Positions 35,636 through 44,308 of a stretch of 64,000 bases of DNA are shown piece by piece (positions within the stretch are counted from its first letter, which is position 1; each line of letters opens with the position of its first letter). A program made the position numbers and the translations under genes. The stretch lies in contig NZ_QORW01000009.1 of NCBI RefSeq assembly GCF_003574735.1, positions 215,053-279,052 of the forward strand, written 5' to 3'. Below the pieces are notes generated by a model. The model did not search any database. It was given only the letters and a program-made list of their open reading frames with translations, and was not told where the DNA came from. Source of the DNA: Dongia deserti. Lineage in GTDB: Bacteria; Pseudomonadota; Alphaproteobacteria; Dongiales; Dongiaceae.

Positions 35636-36752
35636 GCGCGAAGCCGAGGAGACGCGTGCACAGCTGGAGCAGACCCTTGGCGAGCTGCGCGCGCGCATGT
35701 CGCCGGGTCAGCTTTTAGACCAAGCGACGAACTATTTCCGCAACAACAGCGGGCGCGCCTATCTCGGCAACCTGCGCGACGAGGTGGTGCACAATCCGGT
35801 GCCCGTCGCCTTGATCGGCGCCGGGATTGCGTGGCTCGCCATCTCCGGCACGATGGGGCGCCGCCGTAACGGCAACGGCCGTATGGAGCGCGACTGGGGC
35901 AGAACTGCCGGAGTCGCCGACGACCTCAGCCATGGCGGCCGCGGGCCATCGGCCATGCGCCGCGCGCGCGAGACGGCAGAAGACTGGGCTGGCGAGGCGC
36001 GGGATGCCATGTCCGGCACCCTTGAAAGCGCCAAAGAGATGGGCGACCGCGCGAGTACGGCCCATGACGAGGCGATCGGGGCAGCGCGCCAGACCGCTAA
36101 GGGCTGGACCGAGGAGGCGAGCTCGACTGTGCATCAGGCGCGGGATCGCGCGGCAGACATGTACGACCAGACGGCTAGTGGGATTCGCCGGGTGGCCCGC
36201 AGGGCGGCCGGCTACGGCCGCGCCGCGCGTCGCGCGGTCCAGTCCGACGGCGCATTGGTGAATTTCTGTCGCGAGCAGCCGATGCTGGTTGCTGGGCTCG
36301 GTGTCGCCGTCGGTGCAGTGCTTGCCGCCATGATTCCGTCCAGCCGCGCCGAGCGCGAAATCATGGGCGAAACCAGTCGCGACGTGCAGGACCGTGTGCG
36401 CGAAGCAGCCTCGGAAACCATGCGTGCGGCCAGCGGAGACAGTGAAGGCGATCGCGCTGGAGCGCGCGCCAGCGAGAGCGCGAGCGAGCGGCGCTACGGC
36501 GATGCTTGGCAGCGGGAAAGCGGGCAGAGTGGGGCGGCGCGAGACGATACTGCGCGCATTGGCGAGGACCGGCGCGGCGAGCCCTATGCCGCACGCGAAG
36601 CCGCCACCGATATCGAACGTGGCGTGCAGCGGAGCGACCGGGCCTCCAACGTGGAGGCCGAGCCGCAGAGCGCGCCTTATGCTGAAGCAGCGGAAGCCGG
36701 CGCGGCGGGCACGACTCCTGCACGCGAGGACGAATCGAAGCAGCGCACCTGA
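35607..36752 (+). CDS. DUF3618 protein with long amphipathic-helical repeats
   Basis: A 381-residue protein. Residues 1-80 are DUF3618 (LEREAEETRAQLEQTLGELRARMSPGQLLDQATNYFR ... NPVPVALIGAGIAWLAISG). Then come 11-residue-like amphipathic repeats rich in Ala, Asp and Arg (ARDAMSGTLESAKEMGDRASTAHDEAIG, AARQTAKGWTEEASSTVHQARDRAADMYDQTASG) like those of LEA and apolipoprotein proteins. A second hydrophobic helix (MLVAGLGVAVGAVLAAMIP) follows, and the last 120 residues are disordered. ATG 35607 lies inside the holin-like gene. A membrane-bound stress-protective role is plausible. Confidence 0.8.
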   Translation: MANAETARLEREAEETRAQLEQTLGELRARMSPGQLLDQATNYFRNNSGRAYLGNLRDEVVHNPVPVALIGAGIAWLAISGTMGRRRNGNGRMERDWGRTAGVADDLSHGGRGPSAMRRARETAEDWAGEARDAMSGTLESAKEMGDRASTAHDEAIGAARQTAKGWTEEASSTVHQARDRAADMYDQTASGIRRVARRAAGYGRAARRAVQSDGALVNFCREQPMLVAGLGVAVGAVLAAMIPSSRAEREIMGETSRDVQDRVREAASETMRAASGDSEGDRAGARASESASERRYGDAWQRESGQSGAARDDTARIGEDRRGEPYAAREAATDIERGVQRSDRASNVEAEPQSAPYAEAAEAGAAGTTPAREDESKQRT

Positions 36753-36776
36753 GCAGAGCTCAAGGGCGGCACTCCC

Positions 36777-37850
36777 ATGAACCGCCTCACGTCCTGGCTG
36801 ATGACGGGGGTGACCGGCTGGCTGGCGCTCAAGTCCCTGCGGGCGCAGGAAGAAACGGCGCTGCTCGCGGCCGACGATGCCAGGCGCTTTCAGCACGCCG
36901 AGGGGGGCCACCGGGGCCGCACCGCCGATCGCCCGGCAGAGATTCCGCCGCGCGGCTGGAAGGACATCCTCGTCCGCACCTATCGCAGCATGAGCGCCGA
37001 CCGTGTGATGCGCGAAGCGGCCGGCGTCACCTATTACGTGCTGATGGCGCTGTTTCCAGGTCTCGCCGCGCTGGTATCGATCTACGGCTTGGTCGCCAAT
37101 CCGGCCGATATCGAGCGGCAATTGGCGGGACTCACAGGCGCCATCCCGCAGGAGGCGATCTCGATCATCCGCGGCCAGCTGGAACATCTGGCATCGCAGG
37201 ACCAGCGCGCCCTGAGCTTTGCCTTTTTCGGCAGCCTTCTGGTCTCGCTGTGGAGCGCCAATGCCGCGATCAAGGCGCTGTTCGATGCGCTCAACGTCGT
37301 CTATGGCGAGCGGGAACGGCGCAGCTTCATCAAGCTCAACGCTATGTCGCTTCTTTTCACAGCCGGCATGATCCTGTTCCTGGTGCTGGCGATGATCGGC
37401 ATCGTGGTCATTCCGGCGGTGCTCAACTTCCTGGAGCTGGGCGGGGCGGGCGCGCTCATCATCAATGTGCTGCGCTGGCCGGCGCTGCTGGCGATCGTGA
37501 TTCTGGGGCTCGCGGTGCTCTATCGCTACGGCCCCGATCGGCAGAATGCGCGCTGGCGCTGGATCACCTGGGGCAGCGTCGCAGCCGCTATCCTGTGGCT
37601 CCTCGTCTCCATGCTGTTCTCCTGGTACACCGGCAATTTCGGGAACTACAACAAGACCTACGGCTCATTGGGCGCGGTTATCGCCTTCATGGTATGGACC
37701 TGGCTCTCCACCACCGTTGTGCTGATGGGTGGCGAGCTCAACGCCGAGATCGAGCACCAGACCGCCAAGGACAGCACCACCGGCTGGCCGCAACCCCTTG
37801 GCCGCCGCGGCGCGCGGATGGCCGATACGGTCGGACGACCGCAGGATTGA
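36777..37850 (+). CDS. YihY/virulence factor BrkB family inner-membrane protein
   Basis: A 357-residue protein. An N-terminal cytosolic region (about 1-60) is followed by the YihY core with six membrane helices: REAAGVTYYVLMALFPGLAALVSIYGL, then SFAFFGSLLVSLWSANAAIKALFDALNVVYGERERRSF, TAGMILFLVLAMIGIVVI, LLAIVILGLAVLYRYGPDR, WGSVAAAILWLLVSMLFSWY and YGSLGAVIAFMVWTWLSTTVVLMGGELNAEIE. It is the last gene of the run from 34763. The role is not settled; it was once called RNase BN in error. Confidence 0.93.
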   Translation: MNRLTSWLMTGVTGWLALKSLRAQEETALLAADDARRFQHAEGGHRGRTADRPAEIPPRGWKDILVRTYRSMSADRVMREAAGVTYYVLMALFPGLAALVSIYGLVANPADIERQLAGLTGAIPQEAISIIRGQLEHLASQDQRALSFAFFGSLLVSLWSANAAIKALFDALNVVYGERERRSFIKLNAMSLLFTAGMILFLVLAMIGIVVIPAVLNFLELGGAGALIINVLRWPALLAIVILGLAVLYRYGPDRQNARWRWITWGSVAAAILWLLVSMLFSWYTGNFGNYNKTYGSLGAVIAFMVWTWLSTTVVLMGGELNAEIEHQTAKDSTTGWPQPLGRRGARMADTVGRPQD

Positions 37851-37914
37851 CGCTGGTGGTTGCAGAACGCGGCTCGTCAATCTCTAGTTCGCACCGTGCG
37901 AGCCGGGGGAGCCG

Positions 37915-38198
37915 ATGTCATCCATTGCAATCAAGGGCGTTGTCATTGCGGCGCTGTTCGATGTGGTCCCCGTCGGCGGCTATCTGGCTGCTGCGAGGAA
38001 TCGCGCAAAGGGCCGGTGGTCAACGGAGCGCTCTCCGCTTTCCTATGCATGCTGATCAGCCTTTATTCGCTAATCACCCTTGGTCCGGAATACTGGATCG
38101 ACGGTGTGATTAGGCTGGCTACTATGCCGCTTCTGGGTCTGCTGGGCGGATATCTGTACCTGCGTCGGATGCGCAATTTTCTCCAAGTCCAGAATTGA
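37915..38198 (+). pseudogene. Possible frameshifted small membrane protein
   Basis: From ATG 37915 the frame encodes MSSIAIKGVVIAALFDVVPVGGYLAAARNRAKG, a plausible first membrane helix, and stops at about 38053. The next frame, from about GTG 38019, encodes LSAFLCMLISLYSLITLGPEYWIDGVIRLATMPLLGLLGGYLYLRRMRNFLQ to 38198. Read together they would make a small two- or three-helix protein with one frameshift. Two overlapping small genes is the alternative. Confidence 0.35.
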
Positions 38199-38240
38199 CG
38201 TCGGGTGCCACGATCCCGGGGTTGCTGTTACACTAGGCTC

Positions 38241-39113
38241 ATGACCATGACCTGCATTGCGCAGAGCAAGAGCCTCGCGATCTACGATTACCGCTGCCGG
38301 ATCGGGCTCGGTGCGACGCCGTTCGTCGAGCGGCACAATCGCAGCTCGATCTCTTTCGTGCGCAAGGGGAGCTTCGGGTATCACACGCGTGGCAAGTATT
38401 TCGAGCTTGTCGCGGGCTCCGTCCTGATCGGGCGCGCAGGCGATGAGTATGTGTGCAGCCATGATCATGTGTGCGGCGATGAATGCCTGTCGTTCCAATT
38501 GGCGCCGGAGCTGGTCGCGGCAATCGGCGATGACGATACGATCTGGTCGGTCGGCGCACTGCCGCCTGTCCCGGAGCTGATGGTGGTGGCGGAGCTGGCT
38601 GAGGCGGCCGCCGCGCGGCAGAGCGACGTGGCGCTGGACGAGGCCGGGCTGCTGATGGCAGCACGGTTCGTCGAGATCGCGGGCAGCACCCATCGGGCGA
38701 AATCCGCCGCGGCGGAGCAGAAGCCTGTTGTCACGGCCACGCGCGACCGGCGGCGCGCGGTCGAGGCGGCGCTGTGGCTGGAGGAGCATGCGCATCAGGC
38801 GATTGATCTCGACCGCGTCTCGCGCCAGGCGGGACTGAGCCCGTTCCATTTCCTGCGCCTGTTCGCGCGCGTGCTGGGCGTGACGCCGCACCAATATCTG
38901 GTGCGGTGCCGCTTGCGTCATGCGGCGCGGCTGCTGGCCGATCCCGCGCGCAGCATCACCGACGTCGCCTTCGACGTCGGCTTTGCGGATCTCTCCAATT
39001 TCGTGCGCACCTTCCGGCGCGCTGCTGGCGTCAGCCCGCGCGTCTTCCGCAAGGCCGCAAAGGGCGAGCGCAAGATCCTCCAAGAACGCATCGCGGCCTA
39101 CGCACTAGGCTGA
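38241..39113 (+). CDS. AraC-family transcriptional regulator
   Basis: A 290-residue regulator. The N-terminal half looks like a cupin/sensor domain ([50 protein letters not shown]), with several Cys and His residues that could bind a metal. The C-terminal double helix-turn-helix is complete: [45 protein letters not shown] and [32 protein letters not shown]. It lies 27 bases before the VOC gene on the same strand and may be part of that unit. Confidence 0.92.
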   Translation: MTMTCIAQSKSLAIYDYRCRIGLGATPFVERHNRSSISFVRKGSFGYHTRGKYFELVAGSVLIGRAGDEYVCSHDHVCGDECLSFQLAPELVAAIGDDDTIWSVGALPPVPELMVVAELAEAAAARQSDVALDEAGLLMAARFVEIAGSTHRAKSAAAEQKPVVTATRDRRRAVEAALWLEEHAHQAIDLDRVSRQAGLSPFHFLRLFARVLGVTPHQYLVRCRLRHAARLLADPARSITDVAFDVGFADLSNFVRTFRRAAGVSPRVFRKAAKGERKILQERIAAYALG

Positions 39114-39140
39114 CCTCCTCATCGAACGAGGAGATTAGCG

Positions 39141-39503
39141 ATGTACGATCACGTCGGTTTGCATGTGAAGGATCTGAAGGCGAGCGTGCGCTTCTACGAG
39201 GCGACGCTGACGGCCCTGGGTTACGTGCTCTGTTCGCAGGATGCGAGCGGCGCCGGCTTCGGCCCGAAGGGCGCGCCGGCCCTGTGGCTCTATGCCGACC
39301 AGGGCACAAAGGCACCGGGCGCTCATATCGCCTTCAGGGCGAAGAGTCGCGCGGCGGTGGACAAATTCTACGATGCCGGCGTGAAGGCGGGCGGCAAGGA
39401 CAATGGCAAGCCCGGCCTGCGCGCCGACTACAGCCCGACCTATTATGCGGCCTTCTTGAGCGATCCCGACGGCAACAACGTCGAAGCCGTGTGCCTGGCA
39501 TGA
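39141..39503 (+). CDS. VOC-family (glyoxalase/bleomycin-resistance fold) protein
   Basis: A 120-residue single VOC domain: MYDHVGLHVKDLKASVRFYEATLTALGYV with the first metal His, HIAFRAKSRAAVDKFYDAGVKAGGKDNGKPGLR with the second, and YYAAFLSDPDGNNVEAVC with the acidic ligand. This is the common small dioxygenase-like or lyase-like VOC; the substrate cannot be told. Its stop overlaps the start of the next gene (ATGA, 39500-39503). Confidence 0.9.
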   Translation: MYDHVGLHVKDLKASVRFYEATLTALGYVLCSQDASGAGFGPKGAPALWLYADQGTKAPGAHIAFRAKSRAAVDKFYDAGVKAGGKDNGKPGLRADYSPTYYAAFLSDPDGNNVEAVCLA

Positions 39504-39961
39504 ACGCCGTCGCCACCGACTATCTGATGATGCTGCACGCGCCGATCGCCGGCGCGCCGCAGCGCATCGATGACACGCTGACGATCTTCCATTCCGACAG
39601 TGGACGCGTGGAGGGGCCGCGCATCAAGGGGTCGATCCTGCCACCGACCGCCGATTGGCTGCGCGTCGTGCCGGGCGGCAGCCTGCGCGTCGACGCGCGT
39701 ATGAGCATACGCACCGACGATGGTGCGGACATCTATGCGCAATATGGCGGCGTGATCGTGATCGCGCCCACCGACTTCGCACGCATGGCGTCGGGCGAGA
39801 CCCTCGTGGGAGAGGGGATGTATTTCATCACCACGCCGGTCTTCCAGACCGCGGACAGCCGCTACGCCTGGCTCAACCGAATTCAGGCCATCGGCAGGGC
39901 CGTCGCGCTTAAAGGCGGCGAAGGCGGCTATGTCCGGTACGAGGTGTTCACGGTGAAATAA
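39500..39961 (+). CDS. DUF3237-like protein
   Basis: A 153-residue beta-barrel protein: HAPIAGAPQRIDDTLTIFHSDSGRVEGPRIKGSILPPTADWLRVVPGGSLRVDARMSIRTDDGADIYAQYGGVIV, then GMYFITTPVFQTADSRYAWLNRIQAIGRAV. The block 'G..G.v.Ga...G.l..sgDw......G...ldvr..l.tddGa.I......g' is that of DUF3237. ATG 39500 overlaps the VOC stop, so translation is coupled. Function unknown. Confidence 0.8.
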   Translation: MNAVATDYLMMLHAPIAGAPQRIDDTLTIFHSDSGRVEGPRIKGSILPPTADWLRVVPGGSLRVDARMSIRTDDGADIYAQYGGVIVIAPTDFARMASGETLVGEGMYFITTPVFQTADSRYAWLNRIQAIGRAVALKGGEGGYVRYEVFTVK

Positions 39962-40040
39962 CCCGATCGTCTACCGGGGATTCTACGGAGCGGTACTCTA
40001 CAGATGGCGGAACCTGTGCCGTTTCGTCTAGACTGCCCGC

Positions 40041-40424
40041 ATGAACCGGGTTCGGCGGCAGACGGAGCGTACCTGGCGGCAATGGCTTGGTCTTTGCCTT
40101 GTCCTGCTGCTGACCTTTGCCCCGCCATTCAACCTGGCGGGGGTGGACCTCGCCCTGCAGGCTCAGGCCGAATCCGGCGCTCATCAGGCCCACGGGCACG
40201 ACCGTCACAGCCATCACCATTCCGGGCTCGCGCACCACAGTTCGGGCGGCGGCTGCCTGGAATGCCTGGTGCTGGGCGGGATGTCGCTGGCGGGTGCGGC
40301 GGCGCTGCCGCATCCCGCACCGGCGCTTCATGCCATTGGCTCGGGCTGGTCCTTCGAGACTCGCGCCTGGGATTCCCGCGGCGTAAGGATCATCGTCTGC
40401 CGCGGCCCGCCCGCTCTCGCTTGA
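40041..40424 (+). CDS. DUF2946-like His-rich exported protein of the copper cluster
   Basis: A 127-residue protein. An N-terminal hydrophobic segment (WLGLCLVLLLTFAPPFNLAGV) is followed by a strongly His-rich stretch (HQAHGHDRHSHHHSGLAHHSSGGGCLECL) ending in a CxxC pair. The layout matches DUF2946, which often accompanies copper-handling genes. It lies upstream of YcnI and CopCD on the same strand and probably binds copper in the periplasm. Confidence 0.75.
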   Translation: MNRVRRQTERTWRQWLGLCLVLLLTFAPPFNLAGVDLALQAQAESGAHQAHGHDRHSHHHSGLAHHSSGGGCLECLVLGGMSLAGAAALPHPAPALHAIGSGWSFETRAWDSRGVRIIVCRGPPALA

Positions 40425-40472
40425 GATCCTGATCAATCCATTCCCTTTCACTTGATCTCAAGGAGCGCCGCC

Positions 40473-40997
40473 ATGCGCGGACTGCGAATGTTTGCCGTTT
40501 CTATGGTCACCTTGGCTGCCGTCGGCAGCGCCCAGGCTCATGTCACCCTCGAGCAGACCGAAGCCGCGGCCGACTCCAGTTTCAAAGTCGTGATGCGCGT
40601 GCCGCACGGTTGCGAGGGCGCGGCCACCAACGCCGTGCGCGTGCAGATCCCCGAAGGCCTGATCGTCGCCAAGCCGATGCCCAAGCCCGGCTGGCAGGTC
40701 GAGCTGAAGGAAGGCGACTACGCCAAGAGCTACGATTACTACGGCACGCCCGTCACCAAGGGCGTGAAGGAGATCGCCTGGACCGGCGGCAGCCTGCCGG
40801 ACAATTTCTATGACGAGTTCGTGTTCCGCGTGCGCGTCACGAACTTCGAGCCGGGCACCAAGATCTACCTGCCCGTGGTGCAGGAATGCGGCAGCGCCGC
40901 CGAGCGGTGGATCGAGATCCCGGAAGCCGGCAAGTCGGAAGAGGACTACGAGTATCCGGCGCCAGGCTTCACCGTGACCGAGCCGAAGGGTCACTGA
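40473..40997 (+). CDS. YcnI-family (DUF1775) periplasmic copper-binding protein
   Basis: A 174-residue protein. A signal peptide (MRGLRMFAVSMVTLAAVGSAQA) is followed by the YcnI domain starting HVTLEQTEAAADSSFKVVMRVPHGCEGAATNAVRVQIPEGL; the N-terminal His after cleavage is the copper ligand (histidine brace) of the family. W (PKPGWQVEL) and E residues are kept. It hands or stores copper in the periplasm. ATG 40473 follows CAAGGAGCGCCGCC. The next gene starts immediately at 40998. Confidence 0.9.
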   Translation: MRGLRMFAVSMVTLAAVGSAQAHVTLEQTEAAADSSFKVVMRVPHGCEGAATNAVRVQIPEGLIVAKPMPKPGWQVELKEGDYAKSYDYYGTPVTKGVKEIAWTGGSLPDNFYDEFVFRVRVTNFEPGTKIYLPVVQECGSAAERWIEIPEAGKSEEDYEYPAPGFTVTEPKGH

Positions 40998-42566
40998 TTG
41001 GCCCGCGCGTTCGCGCGCTTGAGGACCGGCGCCGGATTTCTGGCGCTGGTCCTCGCCTTCCTGCTGGCCAGCCCAGCGGGCGCGTGGGCGCATGCCGTGT
41101 TGCAGGGGACGAGTCCTGCCGCCGACTCCGTCCATGCGCACGCACCGGAGCGCATAGAGCTCATCTTCAACGAGCCGGTGCAGCTGCTGGACTTGCGCGT
41201 CATCGACGACAGCGGGCGCGATTGCTCGCCGCCGACCACACCGAAGGCGCGCGATGGGCGCGTCACCTGGGTGATGCAGGATCACCTGCCGGACGGCCGA
41301 TACCTAGTGAGCTGGCGCGTCGGCTCGCTCGACGGCCATGTGATCAGCGGCAGCTTCACTTTCGCGATCGGCACGGCGGGCGCGGGTGCGATGCCGGCGC
41401 AGGTACACGCCGAAGAGAGTCACTGGCCGGTACTGGCTTTGCACGCGCTCGCCCGCCTCGCGCTGCTGTTCGCGTCCGGCACGGCTTTATTCCGACTGCT
41501 ACTAGCGCCGCGGTCGCTTGAGTCCCCGCTGCATCTGGCGACACGTTGGATCGCCTTGTCAGGCGTGCTCGCGATGATCTTGTTCATCGGTGCGGAAGGC
41601 GCAGTGCGTGCCGGACTGCTGTCGCATGCCCTGCTTTCAATCGAGAGCTGGCAGGCGGCACTCGCGGCACCGAACTTCGAGTGGCGCGGCTTTTCAATCA
41701 TCGGCTTGGCGCTGCTTGCCGCCCGCGCAACCCCCCTCAGCCAGTGGCTCGGCATTGCCGTCTCACTGCTCGGCATGGCCGATAGCGGTCACGTCCTTGC
41801 CGTGCTTCCGGCCGGCATGGGACATGGTCTCATGATCTTGCACGGCCTGACTGCGGCTCTCTGGATCGGCGCCATCGGCCCGCTGCGGCTCGCGCTGAAG
41901 CGCGATGCAAGCGCCGAGACCGTGGATCTGTTCCGACGGTTCCAGACCTATGGCGCGCTGGCGATGGCGGGGACGCTGGCAAGCGGCATCCTGCTAACAA
42001 TCCTCCTGCTGCCGCGCGTGGCCGATCTGTGGCAGAGCGCGTACGGCCTGCGCCTCTGCGCGAAGCTCGGTGCGGTGGCGGTGATGCTGGGCATCGCGGC
42101 GACCAACAGGCTATGGCTGACGCGCCGCGCCATGACTGGCGCGCCAAGCGCGCGCGCTCTGTTGCGTCGGGTATTGGGCCTTGATATGGCCGCCGCCAGC
42201 CTTGCGACCATGCTCGCCGTCGGCCTCTCTCTCGGCCCACCGCCGTCCGCGCTTACGCTGACGATCGCGCATGATCGCTACGATGTTGCCCTGTCATTCA
42301 GCCCCGGGAGGATCGGCGACAACGATCTGTCCATCGCGCTCACGCCGAAGGAGGGCGCCCCGGCCGACCCGAAGGAAGTGGTGCTGCGCCTCTCCGCGCC
42401 GGGAATCGAGCCCATCCTCCGCAAAGCGGAGCGGACCGGGCCCGGCCGCTATGGGCTCCGCGATCTGCCCCTGTGGGTCGCGGGTCCTTGGCAGCTACAG
42501 CTTGGGATCCTGGTCGACGATTTCACCAGGCTCCGGCTTCGTGCGGAGATCATACTGGTGCCCTAG
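40998..42566 (+). CDS. CopC-CopD fusion, copper resistance/uptake protein
   Basis: A 522-residue protein that joins a periplasmic CopC domain and a CopD membrane domain. The signal peptide (about 1-31) cleaves before His32 (HAVLQGTSP), the N-terminal copper ligand; LDGHVISGSFTFAIG supplies Asp112 and His114, so the Cu(II) site is complete. From about residue 140 there are eight membrane helices (HWPVLALHALARLALLFASGTALF ... GMGHGLMILHGLTAALWIGAI). A soluble C-terminal beta domain follows. The start is TTG directly after the ycnI stop. Role: copper transfer across the inner membrane. Confidence 0.9.
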   Translation: MARAFARLRTGAGFLALVLAFLLASPAGAWAHAVLQGTSPAADSVHAHAPERIELIFNEPVQLLDLRVIDDSGRDCSPPTTPKARDGRVTWVMQDHLPDGRYLVSWRVGSLDGHVISGSFTFAIGTAGAGAMPAQVHAEESHWPVLALHALARLALLFASGTALFRLLLAPRSLESPLHLATRWIALSGVLAMILFIGAEGAVRAGLLSHALLSIESWQAALAAPNFEWRGFSIIGLALLAARATPLSQWLGIAVSLLGMADSGHVLAVLPAGMGHGLMILHGLTAALWIGAIGPLRLALKRDASAETVDLFRRFQTYGALAMAGTLASGILLTILLLPRVADLWQSAYGLRLCAKLGAVAVMLGIAATNRLWLTRRAMTGAPSARALLRRVLGLDMAAASLATMLAVGLSLGPPPSALTLTIAHDRYDVALSFSPGRIGDNDLSIALTPKEGAPADPKEVVLRLSAPGIEPILRKAERTGPGRYGLRDLPLWVAGPWQLQLGILVDDFTRLRLRAEIILVP

Positions 42567-42642
42567 GATTGCGGAGCCGCCCCCGCTGTTGTCATGATGG
42601 GTGCCGCGCCAGTCTTTTCCACTTCCTGCCGGAGATCGCACC

Positions 42643-43998
42643 ATGGCCACCGAACAACACGATGTCGTCATCCTGGGCGGGGGCAATGCGGGCATGGGCG
42701 TGACGGGGCCGACTCGTGCCGCCGGGCTCTCCGTCGCGCTGATCGAGCCCGCTGAGCTCGGCGGCACCTGCCCCAACCGCGGCTGCACGCCGAAGAAGGT
42801 GCTGGTGGCCGCCGCCCATGCAATGGATGAGATCGCGCGTGCCAAGCACCATTGCATCGCAGTCGGCGAATCGAAGCTGGACTGGGCCGCTTTGATCGAC
42901 CGCGAAAAGGCGATGATCAAGGATCTTCCGGCGCGCATGGAGCGTGCGTTGGAGGGCCGTGGCGTCACGCTGATCCGCGGTCACGCGAAGTTCGCCGGCC
43001 CGCGCACGATCGTGGTGGACGGCCGCGCCCTCGAGGCGAAGCACATCGTCATCGCGACCGGCTCAAAGCCGCGGAGCCTGCCGATCGAGGGCGCCGAGCA
43101 TCTCATCACCTCCGACGACGTGCTCAGCGAACGCACGCTGCCGCGCGAGGTCATCTTCATCGGCGGCGGCGTCATCGCCATGGAGTTCAGCCACGTCTAT
43201 GCGCGCGCTGGATCCAAGGTGACGATCCTGGAGGTGCAGCCGCGCGTGCTGGGTGAGTTCGATCCTGACGCGGTGGCGGAGATCGTGGGGGAAAGCGCTC
43301 GCATCGGCATCGACGTGCGCACCGACGTCAAGATCAAGCGCATCGCGCCGTTGAACGGGCGCCTGCGCGTGACGTTCGAGCAGGGTGGCCAGGAGCACGC
43401 GCTGGATGCTGACCGCGTCGTCAACGGCGCGGGCCGGATCGCGGATGTGGATACGCTCGATTTGGCAGCGGGGCAGGTGGACCAGGAGCGCGGACGGATC
43501 AAAGTCGATGAGCATCTGCGCTCGGTATCGAATCCCGCCGTGCATGTGTGCGGCGATGCGCTCTGGTCGTCACCACAGCTCTCGCCGATCGCCACCTATG
43601 AAGGCGGGATCGTCGGCCGCAACATCGTTGATGGGCCGCGCCACAAGCCGGGCTATCTCAGCATCCCGTCCTGCGTCTATACCGTGCCGGCGCTCGCCAG
43701 CGTCGGCCTGACCGCCGCCAAAGCGGCGGAGCAGGGACGCCGCGTCAAGGTGCATACCAACGATCTCATGAACTGGCTGTCGACCCGCACCTACGCGGAA
43801 ACGGCGGCGTGGTCGCGTGTCGTGGTAGAGGAGGAGAGCGGCCATATCCTCGGTGCGCAGATCGTCGGCCATGCGGGCGAGGAGCTGATCCACATCTTCG
43901 CCCTCGCCATGAAGCACGGCATCACCGCGACGGCGCTGCGCGACACGGTCTTTGGCTTCCCGACCTTCTCCGCCGACATCAAGAGCATGCTCGGTTGA
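42643..43998 (+). CDS. Class I pyridine nucleotide-disulfide oxidoreductase (MerA/Lpd-like) with altered C-terminal dyad
   Basis: A 451-residue flavoprotein. The FAD site is DVVILGGGNAGMGVTGPTRAAGL and the redox disulfide GGTCPNRGCTPKK (Cys pair four apart). The NAD(P) Rossmann motif is EVIFIGGGVIAMEFSHVYARAGSKVTILE, and VHVCGDAL is the second FAD motif. The C-terminal catalytic HPTxxE reads FGFPTFSAD, so the proton-relay His and Glu are missing. It may therefore reduce a different acceptor from glutathione, lipoamide or mercury. It follows the CopCD gene by 76 bases with its own ribosome site (GGAGATCGCACC) and may belong to the copper cluster. Confidence 0.88.
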   Translation: MATEQHDVVILGGGNAGMGVTGPTRAAGLSVALIEPAELGGTCPNRGCTPKKVLVAAAHAMDEIARAKHHCIAVGESKLDWAALIDREKAMIKDLPARMERALEGRGVTLIRGHAKFAGPRTIVVDGRALEAKHIVIATGSKPRSLPIEGAEHLITSDDVLSERTLPREVIFIGGGVIAMEFSHVYARAGSKVTILEVQPRVLGEFDPDAVAEIVGESARIGIDVRTDVKIKRIAPLNGRLRVTFEQGGQEHALDADRVVNGAGRIADVDTLDLAAGQVDQERGRIKVDEHLRSVSNPAVHVCGDALWSSPQLSPIATYEGGIVGRNIVDGPRHKPGYLSIPSCVYTVPALASVGLTAAKAAEQGRRVKVHTNDLMNWLSTRTYAETAAWSRVVVEEESGHILGAQIVGHAGEELIHIFALAMKHGITATALRDTVFGFPTFSADIKSMLG

Positions 43999-44044
43999 CC
44001 CTGCCTTGACTCCACACGGGCGGCTCTGCCACTGTCCGGCCGTT

Positions 44045-44203
44045 ACGTCTTCAGGGCGGGGTGGAAGTCCCCACCGGCGGTAGGGCGCACTGGTGAAGAG
44101 CCGGCGCGCCGAGCCCGCGAGCGCCGCGGAACGCCTGTTCCGCGGGTCAGCAGACCAGGTCGAATGCCTGGGCCGACGGTCACAGTCCGGATGAAAGAAG
44201 ACG
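44045..44203 (+). ncRNA. FMN riboswitch (RFN element)
   Basis: The conserved RFN blocks appear in order: TCTTCAGGGCGGGGTGGAAG, CCCCACCGGCGGTA, AGCCCGCGAGC, GGTCAGCAGACC, and GGGCCGACGGTCACAGTCCGGATGAAAGAAGA, which closes the P1 stem. The element binds FMN and shuts down the downstream riboflavin gene, here ribB. The hairpin that follows (44207-44251) is the candidate expression platform. Confidence 0.95.
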
Positions 44204-44206
44204 AGA

Positions 44207-44251
44207 GCAAGGACGCAGCCGCCCAGTCGGGGCGGAGTTCCGCGTCCTTGC
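44207..44251 (+). promoter_or_regulatory. Hairpin after the FMN riboswitch
   Basis: GCAAGGACGC (44207-44216) pairs perfectly with GCGTCCTTGC (44242-44251), with a GC-rich internal region (GCCGCCC/GGGGCGG) that can form a second helix. No U-run follows, so it may act by trapping RNA structure toward ribB, or as a factor-dependent terminator, rather than as an intrinsic terminator. Confidence 0.5.
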
Positions 44252-44308
44252 GATCCGTGCCCTGGAACGTTTTTCGCAACCAACGTCTCAAGCGAGGAGC
44301 GTTTCACT

